Below, in pieces: positions 8,883 through 17,292 of a stretch of DNA of 64,000 bases; the stretch's first letter is position 1, and the number at the start of each line of letters is the position of its first letter. Origin of the DNA: Pseudomonas viridiflava (lineage in GTDB: Bacteria > Pseudomonadota > Gammaproteobacteria > Pseudomonadales > Pseudomonadaceae); the NCBI RefSeq assembly GCF_001642795.1, contig NZ_LKEH01000018.1, positions 312,864 through 376,863 on the forward strand. Direction: 5' to 3'. The translations under genes and the position numbers were made by a program. Under the pieces are notes generated by a model that worked only from the letters and a program-made list of their open reading frames with translations, did no database searches and was not told the DNA's origin.

Positions 8883-10181
8883 ATGCGTGTAATTTCCCGA
8901 AACCTGGTCGCATGGAGCGCAGGCCTGATCGTTGTGTCGATCTTTATCAGTGCGTGGCTCAGCCATCCGCTGCACCGGATTTCCGGCTTTGCGGTCAGCA
9001 CGCCGACCGTAAACACGGAAAGCGTTGCGCCCAAGGCTTCCTACAGCTCGCGCTTCGCCTCGTCCGATCTGGATGACTTCGTGCACTCCTCGGCGGTCAC
9101 GGCGTTGCCCGGCGGCGACCTGATGTCGGTGTGGTTCGCCGGCTCGCGTGAAGGCGCTGGCGATGTCGAGATCCGTACCTCGCGCTTCGATGCCGCAACC
9201 GAGGAATGGGGGAGCGAGCACGTGCTGGCGACCCGCGAATCAACCCAGTCCGGCACCGGAAAATACATCCGCAAGCTGGGCAATCCGGTGATTGCGCTGG
9301 CCCCCGACAAGCGCCTCTGGCTGTTCTACGTGTCGGTATCAGTAGGCGGCTGGGCGGGCAGTACGGTCAATGCGATGGTCTCCAGCGACATGGGTGCCAG
9401 CTGGTCGCCGCCGCGTCAATTGGTGACCTCGCCTTTTCTGAATATCAGCACCCTGGTGCGCGCTGCGCCTGTGTTCCACGCCGACGGCTCGATCGGTCTG
9501 CCGGTGTACCACGAGTTTCTCGGCAAGTTTGCCGAGTACCTGTACCTGAGCCCGGACGGCGATGTGATCGACAAGTTTCGCATCAGCCGTGGCAAGAACT
9601 CGTTGCAGCCAACCGTTGTGCCGCTGGACGGGCAGCGCGCTGTGGCGCTGCTGCGTTATGCCGGTGAAACCCATCACCGCGTGCTGGCCAGCCGCACCGA
9701 AGACGGCGGGCAGACCTGGAGCGAGCCGCATCCGTTGTCGCCCAGCAATCCCAACTCGTCGCTGGCTGCCGTCGGCGTGCCCGGCAAGGGTTTGCTGGTG
9801 GCCTTGAACGACCTGCGGGAAGGGCGTTTCAAACTCAGCCTGTATGGCACCGACGAGCAGATGGACATCTGGCGGCCGGTGATCGATCTGGACAAGTCTC
9901 CCGATCCGCTGGGCACGCCGTTCTCGCTGGAAGCCTACAAAGAGGTGATCGGTGAAGGCTTCAGAAGCTCCAGCGGCGCACGTCGCCAGCCGATGGAAGC
10001 CGAGTTTCTGAGCAACCTCGACCAGCGCGTCTGCTCGCCGCAGGGCTGCGACTTCGAATACGAGTACCCGTACTTCATCCGCAGTCCCGAGGGCCTGTAT
10101 CACCTGGTCTACTCGTGGAATAACACCTTCATCAAACATGTCAGCTTCAATGAGGCCTGGCTGGCGGAGCATCTCCTATGA
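8883..10181 (+). CDS. Membrane-anchored sialidase-fold (Asp-box/BNR) protein
   Basis: The 432-residue protein begins with a short N-terminal hydrophobic anchor (about 9-26). A predicted six-bladed beta-propeller of the sialidase superfamily follows. Asp-box motifs are visible as SSDMGASW (about 164) and TEDGGQTW (about 275). FAGSREG near residue 83 resembles the conserved start of bacterial exo-sialidase-like domains. It heads a three-gene unit and overlaps the next gene in an ATGA. Real sialidase activity is uncertain, because many proteins in this superfamily have other glycan substrates or none known. The link to the LTA-synthase-like gene suggests an envelope glycan. Confidence 0.72.
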   Translation: MRVISRNLVAWSAGLIVVSIFISAWLSHPLHRISGFAVSTPTVNTESVAPKASYSSRFASSDLDDFVHSSAVTALPGGDLMSVWFAGSREGAGDVEIRTSRFDAATEEWGSEHVLATRESTQSGTGKYIRKLGNPVIALAPDKRLWLFYVSVSVGGWAGSTVNAMVSSDMGASWSPPRQLVTSPFLNISTLVRAAPVFHADGSIGLPVYHEFLGKFAEYLYLSPDGDVIDKFRISRGKNSLQPTVVPLDGQRAVALLRYAGETHHRVLASRTEDGGQTWSEPHPLSPSNPNSSLAAVGVPGKGLLVALNDLREGRFKLSLYGTDEQMDIWRPVIDLDKSPDPLGTPFSLEAYKEVIGEGFRSSSGARRQPMEAEFLSNLDQRVCSPQGCDFEYEYPYFIRSPEGLYHLVYSWNNTFIKHVSFNEAWLAEHLL

Positions 10182-10798
10182 TCGCGCTTGGACTGGCTCA
10201 TCTGGCGTTCGCGTGGACGCTGTTCATTCTGCTCGCACCCCTGACGTCATCGCTGTGGTGGCGGTGCGGTCTGCTGACCGCCACATCGCTGCTCAGCGTG
10301 ATTTCGGTGAACGGCCTGACCATGGCGGCCTACGCCCGCAGCCTGACCGACGACCTGGCCATCAGCAGTCTGGTCGTGCTGGCCTGGCTGACACTGAACC
10401 GTCTGGGCGTCATCAAACCGATGGCCGCCTCGCACCGTCTGGTGGTGTTGCTGGTGTTCGCGGCGATGGCGCTGGCGCTGTATCCGGCCACGCTGGGGCT
10501 GACCTATTTCGATCCGTACCGCTGGGGCTACAACCCGAGGACCATGATCGTCATCGTGGCGGTGATTGCGCTGGGGCTGGTCTGCCTGCGCAACGTACTG
10601 GGCGTGGTGATGCTGAGCGTCGCCACGCTGGCGTTCACCTTCCGGATCAAGCCGTCGGAAAACTATTGGGACTACCTGATCGACCCGCTGCTGGCGCTGT
10701 ATTGCTGCGTTGCGCTGGTGTGTCTGGCGGTTCGTTATGTCTATCGCAGGGCCATGGGGTGTAATCGCCCGACTGGCCTGTCTGCCAGTGCTGTCTAG
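10178..10798 (+). CDS. Polytopic membrane protein of unknown function
   Basis: This 206-residue protein is almost entirely hydrophobic, with about six predicted transmembrane helices and a short polar, positively charged C-terminus. I do not recognise the family. The start is set by the ATGA overlap with the sialidase-like gene, and the stop is 10 bp before the LTA-synthase-like start, so all three genes look like one operon. A role as partner or substrate-handling component for one of its neighbours is only an inference. Confidence 0.7.
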   Translation: MIALGLAHLAFAWTLFILLAPLTSSLWWRCGLLTATSLLSVISVNGLTMAAYARSLTDDLAISSLVVLAWLTLNRLGVIKPMAASHRLVVLLVFAAMALALYPATLGLTYFDPYRWGYNPRTMIVIVAVIALGLVCLRNVLGVVMLSVATLAFTFRIKPSENYWDYLIDPLLALYCCVALVCLAVRYVYRRAMGCNRPTGLSASAV

Positions 10799-10808
10799 AG
10801 GGAAGAGA

Positions 10809-12842
10809 ATGAGTGGGTTGCAATCACGACGCCTGAGCTATTGGCTGGGCGCGATCGGGTTGGTGTTTGTGTTGCTGGCCGTGTTGCGGATGGTGTTCTT
10901 CTACGGTTTTTCGGGCGTGGAACCCGGCACACTGTTCACCAGCAGTGACGTGCTGCAGACGCTGGGCATCGGATTTCGCTTCGACCTGCGCCTGGCGCTG
11001 CTGTTGATGCTGCCGGTGGCGGTGCTGCTCTGGCTGCCACGCCTGAATCTGATCCGCATGCCCGCGCTGCGCTGGGTGGTGCGGGTCTATCTGGTACTGG
11101 CGCTGGCGATTCTGACCATGGTCTACATCGTCGATTTCGGTCACTACGCTTATCTCGGCGTGAGGCTTAACGCCAGTGTGCTGCGCTACCTGGAAGACGC
11201 ACAGATCTCCCGCGACATGCTCTGGCAGACCTACCCGGTGCTCTGGATTACCTTCGGCTGGCTGCTGGTCGTTGCGCTGATGGGTTGGGCGCTGATCAGG
11301 CTTGAGCGGGTGACGCTGGCGCGCGCTGCCAGGCCGATGACGCGCTTATCGATTGCTGCAGTGTCGGCCGTGATGGTGTGTGCAACCTTCCTCGGGCTGT
11401 TGGGGCGGGTCGAAAACCTCAATCTGGAAAACCCTGTGCCGCTGCGCTGGAGCGATGCGTTCTTTTCCGGTAACAGTCAGGTGGCGGCGTTGGGGCTCAA
11501 CCCGGCGCTGTTTCTGTACGACACGTTGAAAGTCGCTCAATCGCGCTATGACGAGAAACAGGTGCGCGAGCATTACGACGTCGTTGCTCGCTACCTGGGT
11601 GTGGACAAGCCTGATGTGAGCGTTCCGAACTTTACCCGTCAGCAACCGGTGCAGCCTTATCGCCTGCCGGGTGATCGACCGCCGAACGTGATGTTCGTGA
11701 TGCTGGAATCGCTGGGCACCAGTGCCGTCGGCGCGTATGGCAATCCGCTGAATCCGACACCGAATCTGGACCATCTCGCGACCCAGAGCTGGTTCTTCAA
11801 ACACTTTTATGTGCCTGTCACCGGCACGGCGAAAACAGTCTGGGCGAGCATTACCGGCGTTCCCGACGTCACCCGCCAGGAGACCGCCACGCGCCATCCG
11901 CTGATCACGCGGCAGAAGACGATCATCAACGACTTCAAGGGCTACGAGAAGCTGTACATGATTGGCGGCAACTCCGGCTGGGCCAACATGAACGCGTTGA
12001 TCCGGCGCAGCATTGATGACGTGCGTCTGTACGATGAGCGCGACTGGAAATCACCTCAGGTGGACGTCTGGGGCATTTCCGATCTGGACCTGTTCAAGGA
12101 AAGCGACCGCATCCTGCGCGCCTTGCCCGCTGACAAACCGTTCTTCGCCTACGTGCAGACGGCGGGCAATCATCGGCCGTTCACCATTCCGAAAGACAAC
12201 GACGGCTTCAAGGTCAGTGACAAGACCCTGGAGCAGGTTCAGGCCGCCGGCTCACGCAGCGTCGAGCAGTACAACGCGGTACGCCTGCTGGACTTCAACA
12301 TTGGTCGGCTGATGGAGCTGGCCAAGGCCGGTGGTTATTACGAAAACACCATCTTCGTGCTGTTTGGCGATCACAACACCCGCATCAGTCAGATCCCGCA
12401 CATGGCGCCTGCTTTCGAGCAACTGGGGCTGGAGAGCAATAACGTGCCGATGCTGATCCACGCGCCGGGCCTGCTCGGCACGCGGGTGATCAACGAAGCG
12501 GTGGGCCTTGCCGATCTGCTGCCGACACTTGCGGGCATGGCCGGGATGCCGTTCAGCAACGGCGCGATGGGGCGCGACATTCAACAGCCTGCACCGGAAG
12601 GCGAGCGGGTCGTGCCGCTGGTGCTGCGCGAAGGGACGTTCCCGTTGATCGGCGGTGTGACGCAGCATTACCTGCTGCAGATGGAACACGACGGCAGTTC
12701 CCCGACCCTTCACGACCTGGCGTCGCCTACGCCGCTGGACAACGTTGCCGAGCAGCACCCTGAAGAGTTCGAGCGTCTACGCGACCTGACCCGCGGGTTG
12801 CACGAGACCGCGCGGATGATGCTGTACCAGAACGTGCGTTGA
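10809..12842 (+). CDS. LTA-synthase-like phosphoglycerol transferase (alkaline phosphatase superfamily)
   Basis: This 677-residue protein has about five N-terminal transmembrane helices (residues 1-175) and a large extracytoplasmic sulfatase-fold domain (about 290-620). Metal- and substrate-site residues are visible: Glu300 in MLESLG, the likely nucleophile Thr343 in GTAKTVW, and Asp521-His522 in FGDHN. LtaS and OpgB/MdoB enzymes of this family move phosphoglycerol from phosphatidylglycerol to a polymer or glucan. Pseudomonads have no lipoteichoic acid, so periplasmic glucan or another envelope glycan is the more likely acceptor. I chose the ATG at 10809 (GGAAGAG ribosome site) over an in-frame upstream codon that would overlap the previous gene by about 90 bp. 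Confidence 0.85.
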   Translation: MSGLQSRRLSYWLGAIGLVFVLLAVLRMVFFYGFSGVEPGTLFTSSDVLQTLGIGFRFDLRLALLLMLPVAVLLWLPRLNLIRMPALRWVVRVYLVLALAILTMVYIVDFGHYAYLGVRLNASVLRYLEDAQISRDMLWQTYPVLWITFGWLLVVALMGWALIRLERVTLARAARPMTRLSIAAVSAVMVCATFLGLLGRVENLNLENPVPLRWSDAFFSGNSQVAALGLNPALFLYDTLKVAQSRYDEKQVREHYDVVARYLGVDKPDVSVPNFTRQQPVQPYRLPGDRPPNVMFVMLESLGTSAVGAYGNPLNPTPNLDHLATQSWFFKHFYVPVTGTAKTVWASITGVPDVTRQETATRHPLITRQKTIINDFKGYEKLYMIGGNSGWANMNALIRRSIDDVRLYDERDWKSPQVDVWGISDLDLFKESDRILRALPADKPFFAYVQTAGNHRPFTIPKDNDGFKVSDKTLEQVQAAGSRSVEQYNAVRLLDFNIGRLMELAKAGGYYENTIFVLFGDHNTRISQIPHMAPAFEQLGLESNNVPMLIHAPGLLGTRVINEAVGLADLLPTLAGMAGMPFSNGAMGRDIQQPAPEGERVVPLVLREGTFPLIGGVTQHYLLQMEHDGSSPTLHDLASPTPLDNVAEQHPEEFERLRDLTRGLHETARMMLYQNVR

Positions 12843-12850
12843 TCCTTGTT

Positions 12851-12885
12851 ACGCCAGCCTTGTTCATTTGCAGGCTGGCGTTTGC
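12851..12885 (+). terminator. Rho-independent-type terminator after the LTA-synthase-like gene
   Basis: A perfect 10-bp stem, ACGCCAGCCT (12851-12860) with AGGCTGGCGT (12872-12881), closes an 11-base loop and is followed by a short T run. It lies 9 bp after the stop codon. Confidence 0.7.
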
Positions 12886-12918
12886 CTCTCGCGTCCAATG
12901 CGCCTAACATTCTCGCTT

Positions 12919-12941
12919 ATATAGGTAGGGGGGGTATGGTA
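12919..12941 (+). promoter_or_regulatory. Probable DmeR operator (G-tract flanked by TA-rich arms)
   Basis: TATATAGGTA, seven Gs (12928-12934) and TATGGTAT form a G-tract with imperfect AT-rich inverted arms. This is the known architecture of RcnR/CsoR-family operators, including DmeR sites. It ends at the dmeR start codon. The G-tract is also the only ribosome-binding-like sequence before that codon, so repressor binding and translation initiation signals overlap. Confidence 0.65.
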
Positions 12942-13216
12942 TGGCGCACATGATCGACGACAAAGCAGATCTGCTCAAACGTGTTCGGCGTATTGCCGGA
13001 CAGGTGCAGGCCATCGAGCGCCATCTGGAAGGCGATGCCGATTGCGGCAAGACGTTGCACCTGGTGGCAGCCACCCGTGGTGCTCTCAACGGTTTGCTGG
13101 ACCAGATCATCGAAGCCCATGCCCGCGAGCATGTGGCGCATCCCGATTTGAGTGACGAGGCACGGGCGCAAGGCCTGGAAGAATTGCTTGAAGCCATCCG
13201 TCGTTATTCCAAATGA
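12941..13216 (+). CDS. dmeR: Ni(II)/Co(II)-responsive repressor DmeR (RcnR/CsoR family)
   Basis: This 91-residue all-alpha repressor is of the CsoR/RcnR/FrmR family. The residues that distinguish the nickel/cobalt sensors are all present: His3, Cys35, His60 and His64. Formaldehyde (FrmR) and copper (CsoR) sensors lack this set. His3 is only available if translation starts at 12941, which argues for that start over Met4. The gene precedes the CDF exporter dmeF by 25 bp, the standard dmeRF arrangement. With metal absent it should repress both genes through the upstream G-tract operator. Confidence 0.88.
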   Translation: MAHMIDDKADLLKRVRRIAGQVQAIERHLEGDADCGKTLHLVAATRGALNGLLDQIIEAHAREHVAHPDLSDEARAQGLEELLEAIRRYSK

Positions 13217-13241
13217 CATCCGTCGTGCAAGGAGCCTTGCG

Positions 13242-14195
13242 ATGAGTAACGCACATCACGGCCACGCGGCCGCTCAACCCCATCACCACGTATTTCTAGG
13301 CGCTGCCCATGACCGCAACGCTCGCCGTACGCTGTGGGTCGTGGCCCTGACGTTTGCCATGATGGTGGTCGAGATTGTGGCGGGTTATATCACCGGTTCC
13401 ATGGCGCTGCTTGCGGACGGCCTGCACATGGCGACCCATGCCGGAGCGCTGGGCATCGCAGCCGGGGCCTACGCTTTCGCGAAGCGTAATGCCCACAACC
13501 GCAGGTTCAGCTTCGGCACCGGTAAGGTTGGCGACCTTGCCGGGTTCGCATCAGCGCTCATTCTGGCCATGGTGTCGCTGGGCATCGGCATCGAGTCGCT
13601 GGTCCGGCTGTTTCAGCCGACCACCGTTGCCTTTGGCGAAGCTACCGTGATCGCTGTGATCGGTCTGGTGGTCAATGTGCTGAGTGCCGTTTTGCTGTCG
13701 GGCGGACATGGCCACGCGCATGGTCACCATGATCATGGGCGCTCTCAAGACCATGATCACGACCACCATCATGGCGACAACAATTTCCGTTCGGCCTATC
13801 TGCACGTCATGGCCGATGCCTTGACGTCAGTGCTTGCCATCGCGGCGCTGCTGGCCGGGCGTTATCTGGGCTGGGTCTGGCTGGATCCGCTGATGGGTAT
13901 CGTCGGGGCGTGCGTTATCGCCAAGTGGGCGTATGGCCTGATCAAGGACAGTTCCCGTGTCCTGCTGGACGTGACTGACGAGCACGTGGCGAGTGAAATC
14001 CGCGAAATTGTGGAAGCCACCGGAGACGTGAGCATCATCGATCTGCATGTCTGGCGGGTCGGTCCCCAGGCCCATGCAGCGATTGTCAGCGTGCTCGCTG
14101 ATATTAAAGTGCCTGCCGACGTGATCCGTGGCAGACTCAGCCACGTACACGAGATCTCGCATCTGACGATCGAATACCAGACCCCAAACGTCTGA
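13242..14195 (+). CDS. dmeF: Cation diffusion facilitator DmeF (cobalt/nickel efflux)
   Basis: The 317-residue CDF transporter has six transmembrane helices. Metal-site motifs are present in helix 2 (ALLADGLHMATHAGAL) and helix 5 (HVMADALTSVLA). A long His/Asp-rich cytosolic loop lies between helices 4 and 5 (about 156-182), and the N-terminus is also His-rich. A C-terminal ferredoxin-like domain carries DLHVW. The helix-2 pattern HxxxH/D and coupling to an RcnR-type repressor indicate Co/Ni rather than Zn. The start at 13242 has an AAGGAG site upstream; an earlier in-frame codon would overlap dmeR. Confidence 0.88.
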   Translation: MSNAHHGHAAAQPHHHVFLGAAHDRNARRTLWVVALTFAMMVVEIVAGYITGSMALLADGLHMATHAGALGIAAGAYAFAKRNAHNRRFSFGTGKVGDLAGFASALILAMVSLGIGIESLVRLFQPTTVAFGEATVIAVIGLVVNVLSAVLLSGGHGHAHGHHDHGRSQDHDHDHHHGDNNFRSAYLHVMADALTSVLAIAALLAGRYLGWVWLDPLMGIVGACVIAKWAYGLIKDSSRVLLDVTDEHVASEIREIVEATGDVSIIDLHVWRVGPQAHAAIVSVLADIKVPADVIRGRLSHVHEISHLTIEYQTPNV

Positions 14196-14390
14196 GTTCC
14201 AACAGGCAATGCCTGCTGGTGTTACAAGTAACCGGCACGCATTGCCTTATGGTCGTCATTTAAAACTTTTGTATTTCATCGGCAATTCGGAAAAAAACTG
14301 TCCGCTTTCGCATTCAGTCTGTATTTTGTCCGTCAATTTTCGCTCGGACGCGTTTTTTCTGCCTTATCGAATCTTCGAGAGCCTTACTGG

Positions 14391-15005
14391 ATGCCGGCAA
14401 AGTTTTCCTGCGCTACACCCTCGAAGTTGCTCGATGCACTTCGCTCTGAAACCAGTCAATTACACCGTCAACTTGAAAAACGCATGCCGTTTTTCTCTTC
14501 CAGTCTGGATGCCGCTCTTTACCTCCGTTTGCTGCAGGCCTATTACGGGTTTTATTTACCACTCGAGTCGGCGTTGCGAACCAGTGCGCTGGTTCCAGCA
14601 GAACTCGTCCCGCACGAAAGGGTCAAAACTCCCGTGTTGGTTGAAGACCTGCGGGCGCTGGGCATGACTGATCAGAACATCGAGCGCCTTGCGCTCTGTT
14701 CCCGGTTGCCCGCGATCAATTCTGCGGCAGCGTGTCTGGGCGTGCTGTATGTGCTCGAAGGTGCCACACTCGGTGGGCAGGTGTTGCGACGCGAGGTGGA
14801 TAAACGCCTCGGGTTGAATGAGCAAAACGGCGCTGCATTTCTGAATGTTTATGGCGCCGACACCGGGCCGCGCTGGAAGGTGTTTCTGGATTATCTGGAC
14901 ACTGTGCCGAGCGATAGTGTTTTCAATGCAGCTGCAGCACAGGCGGCGCATTCCACATTTGCATGTTTCGAGCACTGGCTCGATGGTCAAGAGGTACTGT
15001 TATGA
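14391..15005 (+). CDS. bphO: Heme oxygenase BphO
   Basis: The 204-residue protein belongs to the bacterial heme oxygenase family. His25 in SQLHRQLEKRMPF is the expected proximal heme ligand, and LEGATLGGQ (about 123-131) is the distal helix glycine motif. It cleaves heme to biliverdin IX-alpha, the chromophore of the phytochrome encoded next. The two genes overlap in an ATGA (15002-15005), so chromophore supply and photoreceptor are made together. The 195-bp AT-rich stretch upstream is the likely promoter region. Confidence 0.93.
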   Translation: MPAKFSCATPSKLLDALRSETSQLHRQLEKRMPFFSSSLDAALYLRLLQAYYGFYLPLESALRTSALVPAELVPHERVKTPVLVEDLRALGMTDQNIERLALCSRLPAINSAAACLGVLYVLEGATLGGQVLRREVDKRLGLNEQNGAAFLNVYGADTGPRWKVFLDYLDTVPSDSVFNAAAAQAAHSTFACFEHWLDGQEVLL

Positions 15006-17239
15006 GCCAACTCGACAAGGACGCTTTTGAAGCGCTTCTGGCCAATTGTGCTGATGAACCCATCCAGTTCCCGGGCGCCATTCAGCCCCATGGTCTGTTG
15101 TTCACCCTGACAGAACCTGACCTGACCGTGCTTCAGGTAAGCGCCAACGTTCATACTGTACTGGGGCTTGAGCCGCAGCAGGTGATTGGCCAATCGCTGG
15201 AAAAAGCGCTGGGTGCCGGCTGGACGGATGTGATCAGAAGCGCCAGCGCCCATGAATCCTTCGTCGACGCGCCGCGCCTGCTCATCAACGTCAACGGCAT
15301 CGAATTCGAAGCCATGATGCACCGCAGCCAAGACGCGCTGGTCCTGGAACTCGAAATCCAGGACAAGGACGCTCAGGCTGTCAGTTACCTTGAGCGTACG
15401 GGCAATCTGGGCCGCATGTTGCGCCAGTTGCACGCCGCTAGGGATTTGCAGACGCTCTACGAAATCAGCGTGCGTGAAGTGCAGAAAATGACCGGTTACG
15501 ACCGCGTTCTGATCTATCGCTTCGAGGAAGAAGGACACGGTCAGGTGATCGCCGAAGCCTCTTCTCCGGCCATGGAGTTGTTCAATGGCCTGTTTTTCCC
15601 GGCTTCCGACATTCCCGAGCAGGCACGTGAACTGTACCGCCGCAACTGGCTGCGCATCATTCCTGATGCCGACTACACGCCGGTACCGCTGGTGCCGCAG
15701 CTGCGTCCTGACACCCATCAGCAACTCGACCTGAGCTTTTCGACGCTGCGTAGCGTTTCTCCGATTCACTGCCAGTACATGAAGAACATGGGCGTGCTGT
15801 CCTCCATGAGCGTCTCGCTGATCCAGGGTGACAAGCTGTGGGGCCTGATCAGTTGCGGTCACCGCACACCGCTGTACGTTTCCCACGAACTGCGCAGCGC
15901 CTGTCAGGCGCTCGGTCAGGTGTTGTCTCTGCAGATCAGTGCAATGGAAGCGCTCGACGTCAGCCGTCAGCGCGAGACCAAATTACTGACGCTTGGCCGT
16001 CTGCATCAGTCGATGGTCGCCGCCGAAGACAACGTGTTCGATGGCCTGGCTCAACAGCCGCAGCTGCTGATGGAGCTGGTCGACGCGACCGGTGTGGCAA
16101 TCATCGAGGACCGTCAGATGCAGTGCTACGGGGTCTGTCCCGAGCCAGCGGATATCCGCGCGCTGCACAAGTGGATGATGTCCGGCAACGAGCCCGTGTT
16201 CTCCAGCCATCAACTGTCCAGTGTTTACCCGCCTGCCGAGGCCTATCAGGCCATCGCCAGCGGCGTGCTCGCCATGAGCCTGCCCAAGCCGGTGGACAAC
16301 GGTGTGATCTGGTTCCGTCCCGAGGTCAAGGAAAGCATTCAATGGAGCGGCGACCCGGCCAAACCCCTGAATCTGGAAAGCTCTGACGTCGGTATGCACC
16401 TAAGGCCACGCACTTCGTTCGAGATCTGGAAAGTCGAAATGACCGGCATCGCGACCAAGTGGAGCCATGGCGATCTGTTTGCAGCCAACGACCTGCGTCG
16501 TTCGGCACTGGAAGACGATCTGGCCCGTCAGGTCACCCGTGAGCAGCAAGCCGTACGCGCCCGCGATGAACTGGTGGCCGTGGTATCCCACGACCTGCGC
16601 AACCCCATGACGGTGATCTCGATGCTGTGCGGCATGATGCAGAAGTCCTTCAGCTCCGACGGACCGCACACGTCACGTCGTATTTCCTCGGCCATCGACA
16701 CCATGCAGCAGGCTGCCAGCCGCATGAACGTGCTGCTCGAGGATCTGCTCGATACGTCCAAAATCGAAGCGGGTCGCTACACCATCACGCCGCAGCCTCT
16801 GGAAGTCAGTCAGATCTTCGAGGAAGCCTATTCGCTGCTCGCGCCGCTGGCGATGGACAAGTCCATCGATATTTCTTTCAACGCCGAGCCGGAACTCAGG
16901 GTCAAGGCTGATCCCGAGCGCCTGTTCCAGGTGTTGTCGAACCTGATCGGCAACGCCATCAAGTTCACCCCCAAGCTGGGTCGGATCGGCGTTGCGGCGA
17001 TGTCCAATGGTGAAGAAATCGTCTTTACCGTGCGCGACTCCGGCGAAGGCATCCCGCCCGACCAGTTGCCACACATCTTCGAACGCTACTGGACCGTCAA
17101 GGAAGGCAACCCGAGCGGCACCGGGCTAGGCCTCTACATCTCGCAGGGCATCATCAAGGCTCACGGCGGGGTGCTGGCGGCGCAAAGCGAAGTGGGCAAG
17201 GGCAGCGAGTTCCGGTTTACGGTGCCGCGGGCCGAGTAA
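15002..17239 (+). CDS. bphP: Bacteriophytochrome histidine kinase BphP
   Basis: This 745-residue red/far-red photoreceptor kinase has domains in the order PAS (about 20-120), GAF (about 140-310), PHY (about 325-495), HisKA and HATPase. Cys16 (LANCADEP) is the expected biliverdin attachment site. PASDIPEQAR has the conserved Asp203 of the chromophore pocket, and WFRPE at 437-441 marks the PHY tongue. His530 in VVSHDLRNP is the phospho-acceptor, and DSGEGIP and GTGLGLYIS are ATP-binding boxes. The start at 15002 is set by the ATGA overlap with bphO. No cognate response regulator follows; the next gene is on the opposite strand. Confidence 0.94.
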   Translation: MSQLDKDAFEALLANCADEPIQFPGAIQPHGLLFTLTEPDLTVLQVSANVHTVLGLEPQQVIGQSLEKALGAGWTDVIRSASAHESFVDAPRLLINVNGIEFEAMMHRSQDALVLELEIQDKDAQAVSYLERTGNLGRMLRQLHAARDLQTLYEISVREVQKMTGYDRVLIYRFEEEGHGQVIAEASSPAMELFNGLFFPASDIPEQARELYRRNWLRIIPDADYTPVPLVPQLRPDTHQQLDLSFSTLRSVSPIHCQYMKNMGVLSSMSVSLIQGDKLWGLISCGHRTPLYVSHELRSACQALGQVLSLQISAMEALDVSRQRETKLLTLGRLHQSMVAAEDNVFDGLAQQPQLLMELVDATGVAIIEDRQMQCYGVCPEPADIRALHKWMMSGNEPVFSSHQLSSVYPPAEAYQAIASGVLAMSLPKPVDNGVIWFRPEVKESIQWSGDPAKPLNLESSDVGMHLRPRTSFEIWKVEMTGIATKWSHGDLFAANDLRRSALEDDLARQVTREQQAVRARDELVAVVSHDLRNPMTVISMLCGMMQKSFSSDGPHTSRRISSAIDTMQQAASRMNVLLEDLLDTSKIEAGRYTITPQPLEVSQIFEEAYSLLAPLAMDKSIDISFNAEPELRVKADPERLFQVLSNLIGNAIKFTPKLGRIGVAAMSNGEEIVFTVRDSGEGIPPDQLPHIFERYWTVKEGNPSGTGLGLYISQGIIKAHGGVLAAQSEVGKGSEFRFTVPRAE

Positions 17240-17243
17240 GTGT

Positions 17244-17276
17244 GACGGGAGCGAGTAGTACTCGCTCCCGTCTTCT
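17244..17276 (+). terminator. Terminator after bphP
   Basis: The 13-bp inverted repeat GACGGGAGCGAGT / ACTCGCTCCCGTC with a 3-base loop sits 5 bp after the bphP stop and is followed by a TCTTCTT tract. It also lies between convergent transcription units. Confidence 0.8.
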
Positions 17277-17292
17277 TGTGTGCTTATGCCTT

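Noticed and set aside
14196..14390. Possible small gene or RNA between dmeF and bphO
   Set aside because: No coherent coding frame separate from bphO and no strong stem-loop structure. It is better explained as the bphO promoter region.
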